The notes beneath the pieces are model-generated. The model worked only from the letters and a program-made list of their open reading frames with translations, made no database searches and was not told the origin of the DNA. Positions 22,220 to 29,204 of a DNA stretch of 29,204 nucleotides are shown in pieces. Position numbers and translations under genes: made by a program. This DNA comes from Verrucomicrobia bacterium UBA1629 (GTDB lineage: Bacteria > Verrucomicrobiota > Kiritimatiellia > RFP12 > UBA1067): the NCBI GenBank assembly GCA_002321305.1, contig DCMF01000071.1, forward strand, positions 1 through 29,204, in the 5' to 3' direction. Each line of letters begins with the position of its first letter. The first letter of the stretch is position 1.

Positions 22220-23747
22220 GTGACAGTCTCTCCTTCGCAACGTTAAAGAACCGAGGATTCACCTCTGCGGCAAACGCCTTTCGCCCTGTGCGGGCCGCCG
22301 CAATCGCCGTCGAGCACAATCCGCCGAACGGCTCCCAGACGACATCGCCGAGATCGGACGAAGACCGGATGATCCGCATGAGCAGCTGCAGCGGCTTCTG
22401 GTTCATGTGGAGACAGGCGCCGCCCTCCTTGATGCGCTCGGCCCCACGGACAGCCGGAAGCTCCCAGACGTTCGAGATGCCCACCTCGCAATGGAACTTC
22501 GCGCGCATCAGATCCCACTCGTCCGCCGCAAACGGCTTCCCGTCCGATTTCGCAAAATAAGGGCGCCCGTTCGCCTTGCCGAACTCGTTCGCATAGGCCG
22601 CGATGCGGACAAACGCCTCGGACGGCGGAAAATACCACAGATGGTCGGAGGCAAAGTACTTCCGCGTTGCGGCATCCTTGACGCCACAGGCGGTATTCGC
22701 GAGGCGGAACGGCAATCCCGTGCGCCGCCACTCCTCGCGCATCCAGTCCTTGAGCGGCAGTTCCGCGCCGTTCGACGGCAACACGTTCTTGCGCACGTAC
22801 TGGGCGCACACTTCCGTGACGACCGGGTATTTGCGGATTGTCCGCGTGTTGCAGTTCCCCGCCACATGGGACATCCCCTTGTTCCAGATGTGGCAGTTCC
22901 GAAACTCCCACCCGGCCTCCTCGATCGCCCGATGGCAATTGGCCCATCCCTGCTCGGAGTTCCAGAACCAAAGCGTTGCCGACGGCAAGGCCCGGTCGTG
23001 CCATATTTTCAGAAACGGACGGTAGAAATCCGCCAACCCCTCCGGTGTCGCCGGATCTCCCGGATAACTCGCCAGCCCGTAGGGGCCATCCGAAACAATC
23101 ACGGTCGGGCGTTCCCATCTTTCGCAAAGCTTCAGGCTGTCGCCAAATTCGATGTGAACGCCATTTTTCGCCGGTGGAATCGATGTCGAGATTCCTAAAG
23201 TCAGCGGCTGTTCGTTCCAGAACTCCATCTGCACACCCGGCTCGCAGACGCAGAGGGCCTCACGCGGCACCTGCAGGAGGATCGGCGGGAGGCGGCACGC
23301 GAGGGCGGGGTCGCCGCGGTCGGGCGATTCGAGATACGCCTTGACCGCGCGCGCAATCTTCGGCGCGCGCTTCGCGAAGTCCGCCGCGCGCACGATCACG
23401 CGCTCGACCTCCGCCGCCAGAGCATCCGGCGTGTTCGCGGGCGCGTAGGCCAGTTGGATCCGGTAGAGCAGGTACTTTTCGCCGTGCGCCGCGCCCTTCG
23501 CCGGATAGCCGAAATCGCGCACGAGCTCGTCGCGCGTACATGTGCCGACGAATTCCGCCGCGAAGTACCGCCCGTCCTTCGCGCCGTTGAAGAGCCAGAT
23601 CTCGTTGACCCGCTTCGCCGCCCCGGCGTCAACCGCATCGTCTGCGTTGAGGGGGTAATTGTAGTAGCCGGGCCAGCGCTCCAGCTGCCCCGCCCGGTAC
23701 GTCCCGACGAGGACAACCTTCTTCCCTGCCTTCTCCTTGAAACTCAT
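22209..23747 (-). CDS. DNA methyltransferase, beta class (N6-adenine or N4-cytosine), with extra N-terminal domain
   Basis: The 512-residue protein has its catalytic motif IV as SDGPYG (219-224) ahead of the SAM-binding motifs near the C-terminus: HMNQKPLQLLMRIIRSSS and VVWEPFGGLCSTAIAA (E472-G476). This order defines the beta class of amino-methyltransferases. The DGPYG form does not settle adenine versus cytosine. Residues 1-190 are an additional domain; WPGYYNYPLN, NEIWLFNGAKDGRYFAAEFVG and KYLLYRI are loosely like an EVE/PUA-type nucleic-acid reader. It would protect host DNA from the nuclease encoded next. A TATAAT lies 6 nt before the ATG, so it is the leaderless first gene of the cassette. 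Confidence 0.88.
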   Translation of the reverse strand: MSFKEKAGKKVVLVGTYRAGQLERWPGYYNYPLNADDAVDAGAAKRVNEIWLFNGAKDGRYFAAEFVGTCTRDELVRDFGYPAKGAAHGEKYLLYRIQLAYAPANTPDALAAEVERVIVRAADFAKRAPKIARAVKAYLESPDRGDPALACRLPPILLQVPREALCVCEPGVQMEFWNEQPLTLGISTSIPPAKNGVHIEFGDSLKLCERWERPTVIVSDGPYGLASYPGDPATPEGLADFYRPFLKIWHDRALPSATLWFWNSEQGWANCHRAIEEAGWEFRNCHIWNKGMSHVAGNCNTRTIRKYPVVTEVCAQYVRKNVLPSNGAELPLKDWMREEWRRTGLPFRLANTACGVKDAATRKYFASDHLWYFPPSEAFVRIAAYANEFGKANGRPYFAKSDGKPFAADEWDLMRAKFHCEVGISNVWELPAVRGAERIKEGGACLHMNQKPLQLLMRIIRSSSDLGDVVWEPFGGLCSTAIAAARTGRKAFAAEVNPRFFNVAKERLSHEA

Positions 23748-23753
23748 GCCCGT

Positions 23754-23759
23754 ATTATA
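23754..23759 (-). promoter_or_regulatory. -10 box of the restriction-modification cassette
   Basis: A perfect TATAAT on the minus strand is followed by 6 nt (ACGGGC) and the methyltransferase ATG. The bases after the box match those upstream of cas3 and cas5c. No ribosome site can fit between them. Confidence 0.6.
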
Positions 23760-23994
23760 CCATACTCGCGCCCGCCGATTCTTTAAGGCCCGGCGCTGCC
23801 GACGGCCTCACAATCAGGCCACCGTCCAGCAACGCCTGCTGCAGCCGTCTGCCGAACGTCGTCTTGATCGCTGTGACGGGCTTCAGGATTTTCGGACAGC
23901 GCGCGACGGCCGCCGAATATCCTGCGGCATCCCCATCGACAAGATAGGCGAGGTAGACGAGTTCGGACAAGCGGCAAGGCGACGCCAAGAGCAT
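23755..23994 (-). CDS. Possible small ORF of unknown function (79 residues)
   Basis: An open frame encodes 79 residues (for example RLSELVYLAYLVDGDAAGYS, then KILKPVTAIKTTFGRRLQQA), with a helical look and plausible composition, and its stop codon overlaps the -10 box of the methyltransferase gene. I do not recognise it and see no clear ribosome site. It may be a real small gene, the tail of a lost gene, or chance; it is the only candidate in the 270 bp between the R-M cassette and the glycosidase operon. Confidence 0.3.
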   Translation of the reverse strand: MLLASPCRLSELVYLAYLVDGDAAGYSAAVARCPKILKPVTAIKTTFGRRLQQALLDGGLIVRPSAAPGLKESAGASMV

Positions 23995-24016
23995 GCCACA
24001 CTTTGAGACAGGTCGT

Positions 24017-24097
24017 TCAGCAGACCCCCCGCCGGCTCATCGAGAGGACCGCGAACACGGCCAGCGCCCACGGCAGGAAGAGTTCCGCGCGCGTCAT
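24017..24097 (-). CDS. Possible 26-residue hydrophobic peptide coupled to the GH92 gene
   Basis: ATG overlaps the stop codon of the GH92 gene (ATGA), and the frame encodes 26 residues with one hydrophobic stretch (ELFLPWALAVFAVLSM) followed by RR. It resembles the first membrane segment of a longer protein, so it may be a real small membrane peptide or the stump of a broken membrane-protein gene. Nothing recognisable follows in any frame for 250 bp. Confidence 0.35.
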   Translation of the reverse strand: MTRAELFLPWALAVFAVLSMSRRGVC

Positions 24098-27000
24098 TCG
24101 GGACTCCCCGTCTGCGTCCAGCGGCCCTCGAAGTCGATGTTCTCGACGGTCGCCTTCCCGACCTTCCCCTTCGCCTCCAGGAAGGGGACCGGCGCATCCA
24201 GCCTGTTCACCATCCGGCAGTCGCGCACGGTCAGGCTGCGCACCGCCGCCGCCGGGTCGATCCGGATCGTCGCGACGGGCACCGTCCGCTCGTCGCGGCC
24301 GAGGCCCTCGACCGTGAGCCGCCCGACGTCCACCGCGCCCTCGACCCAGACGAGCGGGAAGTTCGTGCGCGAGTGCGTCCCGATGTTTTCCGGCGCGAGC
24401 GCCTTCGCGGCGAAGGCGTCCCGGATCACGATGTCGTCGAAGACGCCGCGCGTCTTCCGGTCGCCGAAGAAGTGCGTCAGGCCCACCATGTACGTGTAGA
24501 AGCGCCCGTGGACGTTGCGGACCGTCACGCGCTTCAGGCTCGCGCCCGTCGAGAGCATCCGCACCGCGCTGTGGCAGTAGCCGGCGTAGAGTCCGTCGAC
24601 GTCGACGTCGGTGATGTCGCCCTCCTCCTGCGCGCACTGCCCGTCGTTCGCGTTCAGCGCCACCATGTCGTCGAAGCATGTGCCGCGCAGGTTCGAGATC
24701 CTCCCGTGGCGGCACAGGCCGTCGAGGTGCACGCCGTCCATGTTGAGGAAGATCGGGTTGCACGTCGCGTAGTCGAACGTGATGTCGTCCACGAGGAAAT
24801 GGGACGTGCGGCAGAGCGCGAGGCCGTAGGACGTCGGGTTGCGGACCGTGAGGCCCTTCACCGTCAGCCCCTCCACGTGCGAGAAGCGCATCGCCATGCC
24901 GAAGAAGAATCCGTTCTCGTGCCTCGGCGGAAGGCCGCCCGCGCGCGGCGGCGTGCAGCGACGGAGCTGCTGGGGGTTCGGCGACTGGTCGAGGTTCGCC
25001 ATGTCCCAGACGCCGCCCGTGAGCGCGATGCGGCGGTCGTTCCCGCCGACGTAGCCCCGGTTCTCGACCATCGGGCAGTCCGAGCCAGGCGCGAGGCGGA
25101 CGACCGAGAAGCGGTCGAGGCGCAGCTCGGTGTCCGAGCCGATGCGGAGCGTCTTCGAGATGCGGTAGTGCCGCTTCGGCGGCGGCAGGTAGACGCAGGG
25201 CGTCCCGGCGTCGAGCCGCGCCTGGATCGCCGCCGTGTCGTCCGTGACGCCGTCGCCCGCGAGCGGCGGCAGACCGTCGTCCATCTCGAAGGCGAGCGTG
25301 CCGCCCTTCACGATGTCGGCGTGGCGGATCTTCCCGTCCGTCAGGGGGCGTCCGTTCAGCGTCACCGACCTGACGCGCCAGTTGTCCCGCGACTGGTTGC
25401 GGACGACGACCCGGAACGTCGCCGGCGCGAACGGCGCGCCGACCTTCAGCGTCGCCGACCGCACGAGCGGCGAGCCGATCACGTACTCGCCCGTCGTCGG
25501 GTCGAGCGGGTAGAACCCGAGCGCGGAGAGGACGTACCACGCGCTCATCTGCCCGCAGTCGTCGTTGCCCTCCATGCCCCAGCGCTCCGCCGAGTAGCCG
25601 CGCGACAGGATCCGCCGGACGTGCCGCGCGCACTTGTCGGGGCGTCCGAGCGCGGCGTAGAGGTAGGGGATGTGGTGCGTCGGCTCGTTCTCGTGGTGGG
25701 TCATCTCGCCGCCGTTCTTGTTGTAGTAGATGCGCCCGAAGTAGTCGTCCAGCATCGCCTCCAGCGCCGCCGGGCCGCCGACGAGCGCGGCGACGCCCGC
25801 GACGTCGTAGGGGACGCCCCACACGGCGGTCTCCGGCGACTGCTCGGTGTAGTCGCTCACCTTCCAGTGGAGGCGCGGCCGCGCGACCCAGCTCCCGTCC
25901 GCGTTGCGCGGCCAGAACATGCGCCGCTCCGCGTTCCAGAGGTTGCGGTAGTTCCGCGACCGCGCGCGGAACGCCGCCGCCTCGCCGTGCCGACCGACGG
26001 CGTCCGCGAGGACGGCGGCGGCGAGGTCGTCGTGCCCGAAGTCGAGCGTGCGCGAGACGGATTCCGTCGTCCTGTCGGCCGCGACGTAGCCGAGCGACAG
26101 GTAGGTCGTGAGGCCGCCGCGCGCCTCGGGCGCGCCCGCCCACGGCTCGCGCCCCTGCCACGCGACGCGCGCGTCGGCGGGCGAGGGCACGGTCGCGTTG
26201 TGCCTCACCGCCTCGTAGGCAAGGTCCAGGTCGAACCCCCGGAAGCCGCAGGCGTAGGCCTGGGCCAGCACGATCTCCGCCGGCCCGCCGACCATGATGC
26301 CCGTGTAGGCCGGGTTCGGCCACTTCGGCAGCCAACCGCCCTCCCGGTACATCTGCAGCAACGCCGTCATCATCCCGTCCACCCGCTCCGGCGCGGCGAG
26401 GGCGAGGAGCGCGTGCTCGGCGCGGTACGTGTCCCAGAGCGAGTAGCTCGTGTAGCTCTCGCCGGCGTGCGTCCGGTCGTCGAACGCCGAGTAGTAGCGC
26501 CCGTACTCCCCGAACTCGCGCGGGAACTGGAGGGCGTGGTACATCGCCGTGTAGAAGACCGTCTTCACGTCCTCGTCGGCGTCGATTTCCAGGACGGAGA
26601 GCGCCCGCTCCCATGCGGCCCTCGCGCGGGCCTTCGCGCCGTCGAAGTCGAAGCCTTCGCCGAGCTCGCGGCGCATCGTGTCCGCCGCCTGGGCGTCGTC
26701 GATCATCGACTGCGAGACCTTCACGAGCAGCGGCTCGCCCGCCGCCGCGTACTCCGTCCACGCGCCGCAGGCGTCCGCCGTCACGGACGTCTCGCCCGCG
26801 AGGCAGCGGGCCGTCGGGTAGCCGTCCGCGCCGCGCGGCCCGTCGCCGATGTAGACGCCCTTCGCGGCCGCCGGGCGCGACACCTCGATGCGGAAGCGCG
26901 CGCGGCAGTTGCGGAGCGGCGGGCCGAGCTTCGCGTCCGCCCGGTCCTCGTTCCACGCCGTCAGCAGCCGCGCGTCCGGCGCGGCGAACGTGACGCCGCC

Positions 27001-27558
27001 CGGCAGGGCGTTCGTGTCGGAGAACGAGCCGACGAACGTGCGCGAGGCGTCGAAGACGAGCCGCGCGGGGGAATCCGCCGGGAACGTGAAGCGCAGGAGC
27101 GCGCACCGCGACGAGCCGGTCGCCTCGGCGATGACGCCGTTCGCGAGCGGGACGCGGCAGTAGTACGGCGTGAAGACGCAGGCCGCCGGGTCGAACGCGA
27201 CGGCGCGCGTCGCGTAGGAGCAGTCGCGCGGCCCGACCTGCGGCATCACCGAGACCTGCCCGTATTCGCCCATCCACGGCGCGGGCTGGCGCGTCCCGAC
27301 GAAGCCGAGGAAGCCGCGAGACGCGTCGGCGTAGCTCACCTTGCCGAGCTCGGAGAGCTGCGTCATCGCCGTCCACTGCCACATGCCGAACGGAACGCCG
27401 ACGAACGGCTGCATCGCGGCGGCGTTCGCGGCGTCGGTGCGGCGCGCGGCCGTGCCGATCAGCGGGTCCACGCAGTCCAGCGGCGCACGGCCGCCCGCCG
27501 CCAGCGCCTCCAGCGTCACCGCGCAAGCCGCCGCAAGAATCATCCGTCTTGTTCTCAT
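24094..27558 (-). CDS. GH92 alpha-mannosidase fused to a right-handed beta-helix domain
   Basis: The 1,154-residue protein begins with a secretion signal (RMILAAACAVTLEALAAGG). Residues about 20-755 are a full GH92 exo-alpha-mannosidase: DCVDPLIGT, the segment SYTSYSLWDTYRAEHALLAL, the acid-bearing HHENEPTHHIPYLYA, and the hallmark GNDDCGQMSAWYVLSALGF with its catalytic aspartates. GH92 enzymes are calcium-dependent and act on alpha-mannosides of N-glycans or mannan. From about 767 a second domain starts with GDGVTDDTAAIQ, the opening of pectate-lyase-3/GH28-like beta-helices, with FFFGMAMRFSHVEGLTVKGL and VRNPTSYGLALCRTSHFLVDD as helix rungs. The start at ATG 27558 lies 16 nt after the GH2 stop, with GGGGAAGG upstream. 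Confidence 0.92.
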   Translation of the reverse strand: MRTRRMILAAACAVTLEALAAGGRAPLDCVDPLIGTAARRTDAANAAAMQPFVGVPFGMWQWTAMTQLSELGKVSYADASRGFLGFVGTRQPAPWMGEYGQVSVMPQVGPRDCSYATRAVAFDPAACVFTPYYCRVPLANGVIAEATGSSRCALLRFTFPADSPARLVFDASRTFVGSFSDTNALPGGVTFAAPDARLLTAWNEDRADAKLGPPLRNCRARFRIEVSRPAAAKGVYIGDGPRGADGYPTARCLAGETSVTADACGAWTEYAAAGEPLLVKVSQSMIDDAQAADTMRRELGEGFDFDGAKARARAAWERALSVLEIDADEDVKTVFYTAMYHALQFPREFGEYGRYYSAFDDRTHAGESYTSYSLWDTYRAEHALLALAAPERVDGMMTALLQMYREGGWLPKWPNPAYTGIMVGGPAEIVLAQAYACGFRGFDLDLAYEAVRHNATVPSPADARVAWQGREPWAGAPEARGGLTTYLSLGYVAADRTTESVSRTLDFGHDDLAAAVLADAVGRHGEAAAFRARSRNYRNLWNAERRMFWPRNADGSWVARPRLHWKVSDYTEQSPETAVWGVPYDVAGVAALVGGPAALEAMLDDYFGRIYYNKNGGEMTHHENEPTHHIPYLYAALGRPDKCARHVRRILSRGYSAERWGMEGNDDCGQMSAWYVLSALGFYPLDPTTGEYVIGSPLVRSATLKVGAPFAPATFRVVVRNQSRDNWRVRSVTLNGRPLTDGKIRHADIVKGGTLAFEMDDGLPPLAGDGVTDDTAAIQARLDAGTPCVYLPPPKRHYRISKTLRIGSDTELRLDRFSVVRLAPGSDCPMVENRGYVGGNDRRIALTGGVWDMANLDQSPNPQQLRRCTPPRAGGLPPRHENGFFFGMAMRFSHVEGLTVKGLTVRNPTSYGLALCRTSHFLVDDITFDYATCNPIFLNMDGVHLDGLCRHGRISNLRGTCFDDMVALNANDGQCAQEEGDITDVDVDGLYAGYCHSAVRMLSTGASLKRVTVRNVHGRFYTYMVGLTHFFGDRKTRGVFDDIVIRDAFAAKALAPENIGTHSRTNFPLVWVEGAVDVGRLTVEGLGRDERTVPVATIRIDPAAAVRSLTVRDCRMVNRLDAPVPFLEAKGKVGKATVENIDFEGRWTQTGSPE

Positions 27559-27574
27559 CTGCCTGGCCTTCCCC

Positions 27575-29204
27575 TTACTTGGTCCTGAAAAACGACTTGA
27601 CCGTCTCAACCGACTTCTTCGGGCGCCGCAGCTGGTCAAAACACCCCGCAATCGACCCGCCGAACATCGCCGAGCAGGTCTTGTCGCAGAACCGCTCGCG
27701 CGTGCGCCCGTCGTTCATCTGCCAGATCGCGAAGCCCGAGCAGTCCGGGTTCGCCCACAGGCACTCCAGGATGTCGCGCAGGTACTCCTCCTGGTATTCC
27801 TCGGTGTTGATCGAGGCGTTCGGGTCGTGCATCCCGTACAGGCCGCCGCACCCGGATTCGGAGACCATGATCGGCTTGTCGGGGTAGCGCCGGCGGAAGC
27901 GCGCGATCGCGCTCGTGAAGCGCCTCTCGACCTTCTCCTTCAGCTGCGCGGGCGTGCCCGGCGTCGCGGGGATCGTCCCCGGATAGGCGTTGAGCGACAC
28001 GAGATCGACGTTCTCGCAGCTGACGTCGACATCGATGTTGTTGCACGCGAACGTGACGAGGCGTCCCGAGTCCTCGGCCTTGACCGTCGCGACCAGCCGG
28101 TCCACAAGCCGCTTCACGGACTCCCGTCCGCTCGCGCACTCGTTGAGGAAGCCGTAGACGATGACGCTCGGGTGGTTGAAGCTCGCCCGCACCATCTCCT
28201 GCGTCTGGCGGACCTGCATCTCGCAGAACCCGGCGTCTTCCGACTCGTCCGGCGGGAACGGGCTCTTCCCGGTCTCGGCCCCGTTGCCCCAGCCGAGCGA
28301 CTCCTCCCAGACGAGGACGCCCATCTCGTCGCAGAGGTCGAGGAAGCGCGCGCACTGCTGGTAGTGCGCGCCCCGGATGAAGTTGCCGCCGACGGCCTTC
28401 AGGTTCTGGAGGTCGCGCAGCATCGTCGTCTCGCCCGTCGCCGAGCCTTCGAGGACGGACGACTCGTGGCGGTTGAAGCCCTTCAGGAACAGCTCCTGTC
28501 CGTTCAGGTACATCTTGCCGCCCCTCGCCTCGACCTGGCGGATGCCGAAGCGCACGGCGGCGGGCTGCGTTCCGTCGCCCGCGCACGACACGGCGAGCGT
28601 GTGGAGGTTCGGCGCGTCGGGCGACCAGGGGCGGAAGTCCGGCACGCGCAGCGTCGCGCGCCCGTCCTTCCAGTCCGCCGCGACGGCCTTCCCGTCCACC
28701 GTGACGGCGCCGCGCGGCGCGCCGCCCTCGACCGCGACCTCGACCGTCCCCGTGCGCCAGTCGCGCGTGCGGACGAAGACCTTCGGCGCGCGCTCGACGA
28801 GCCTGACACCGTGGTAGAAGCCGCCGTAGAAGTAGAAGTCGTAGTACGGGCGCGCGAGCTTCACGCGCGGCCATTCGAGGATGTTGTCCACCGCCGCCGC
28901 GATTTCGTGCGTCCCCGCCGCGAGCGGGCCGACGGGGATCTCCAGCCGCGCGTAGGGGTAATCGTGGCGGCCCAGGCCAACGCCGTCGAGCGCGAACGCC
29001 GCGCGAACGCCCATGCCGTCCACGGTCAGCACGGCGTCCCTCATCGGCGCGTCGAGCGTGAACGTGCGGCGGTAGAGGCCCGTGCCGCGCTTGAGGTAGT
29101 AGCGCGGCAGGACGTCCCAGCAGCCGGGCACGGCCATCACGTCGTCCGCCGCGAACGACGCGAGGGACGTCTCCTCCAGCGGCTTGCCCTCCTCGAACCT
29201 GAAC
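27575..29204 (-). CDS. Glycoside hydrolase family 2 enzyme (beta-glucuronidase/beta-galactosidase-like), 5' end outside window
   Basis: The visible 540 or so codons run open to the right edge, so the N-terminus is missing. The order is a sugar-binding jelly roll (AVPGCWDVLPRYYLKRGTGL, then YRRTFTL), an immunoglobulin-like domain (FRPWSPDAPNLHTLAV), and a TIM barrel starting MYLNGQELFLKGFNRHESS. The acid/base is the glutamate of VYGFLNECASG and the nucleophile that of PIMVSESGCGG. The layout NRHE...NE...E is typical of beta-glucuronidases, but beta-galactosidase cannot be excluded. It is co-directional with and 16 nt upstream of the GH92 gene, so both probably act on one mannose- and uronic acid- or galactose-containing glycan. 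Confidence 0.92.
   Translation of the reverse strand, partial: FRFEEGKPLEETSLASFAADDVMAVPGCWDVLPRYYLKRGTGLYRRTFTLDAPMRDAVLTVDGMGVRAAFALDGVGLGRHDYPYARLEIPVGPLAAGTHEIAAAVDNILEWPRVKLARPYYDFYFYGGFYHGVRLVERAPKVFVRTRDWRTGTVEVAVEGGAPRGAVTVDGKAVAADWKDGRATLRVPDFRPWSPDAPNLHTLAVSCAGDGTQPAAVRFGIRQVEARGGKMYLNGQELFLKGFNRHESSVLEGSATGETTMLRDLQNLKAVGGNFIRGAHYQQCARFLDLCDEMGVLVWEESLGWGNGAETGKSPFPPDESEDAGFCEMQVRQTQEMVRASFNHPSVIVYGFLNECASGRESVKRLVDRLVATVKAEDSGRLVTFACNNIDVDVSCENVDLVSLNAYPGTIPATPGTPAQLKEKVERRFTSAIARFRRRYPDKPIMVSESGCGGLYGMHDPNASINTEEYQEEYLRDILECLWANPDCSGFAIWQMNDGRTRERFCDKTCSAMFGGSIAGCFDQLRRPKKSVETVKSFFRTK

Noticed and set aside
24373..27588. A 1,071-codon open frame on the plus strand opposite the GH92 gene, and a 1,169-codon one on the minus strand in another frame
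   Set aside because: Both are arginine-rich shadows. The GH92 frame has complete family motifs, a signal peptide and a ribosome site.

Overview
The window is GC-rich and densely coded, almost entirely on the minus strand. Several traits point to a bacterium of the PVC group, most plausibly a Kiritimatiellae/Lentisphaerae-type carbohydrate degrader. These are a XylR-type AraC regulator, secreted GH92 and GH2 enzymes, a eukaryote-type hexokinase, an AsmA-like protein with SurA, and short heptamer/octamer repeats placed inside genes. This placement is inferred from gene content only; no rRNA or marker comparison was possible.

Layout. Positions 1-8050 hold a complete type I-C CRISPR-Cas locus read on the minus strand: cas3, then cas5c-cas8c(-cas11c)-cas7c-cas4-cas1-cas2, the leader, and the first repeat of an array that runs off the left edge. 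cas3 and the Cascade/adaptation genes appear to have separate promoters. A strong internal ribosome site in cas8c marks the small subunit Cas11c. Positions 7890-8595 hold a short signal-peptide ORF, a gene remnant and a small PQ-loop-like membrane protein. At 8595-9809 lies a plus-strand XylR/AraC regulator. Positions 9793-18240 are a housekeeping block on the minus strand: tRNA-Leu, tRNA-Glu, an AsmA-like protein, rsmA, hexokinase, a SurA-like foldase, aspartate-semialdehyde dehydrogenase, and a short SMC protein that lacks a recognisable hinge.

Positions 18265-23759 are an accessory region: a DUF2235 hydrolase, a relic of a DpnD-like gene, a Schlafen/AlbA_2-type ATP-binding regulator, then a restriction-modification cassette (beta-class methyltransferase, PD-(D/E)xK nuclease, DpnD/PcfM-like protein, 79-residue protein). 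Positions 24017-29204 are a glycan-degradation operon: a GH2 enzyme cut by the right edge, then a GH92 alpha-mannosidase fused to a right-handed beta-helix domain.

Themes. (1) At five starts a -10 box (TATAAT or TATACT) sits only 6-8 nt before the ATG, which predicts leaderless mRNAs for first genes of transcripts, while genes inside operons mostly carry Shine-Dalgarno sites or stop-start overlaps. (2) The same geometry is seen at the first CRISPR repeat. (3) Degenerate 7- and 8-bp tandem repeats lie in frame within rsmA and also before surA. (4) Two defence systems (type I-C CRISPR and a DpnD-containing R-M cassette) flank a housekeeping block.
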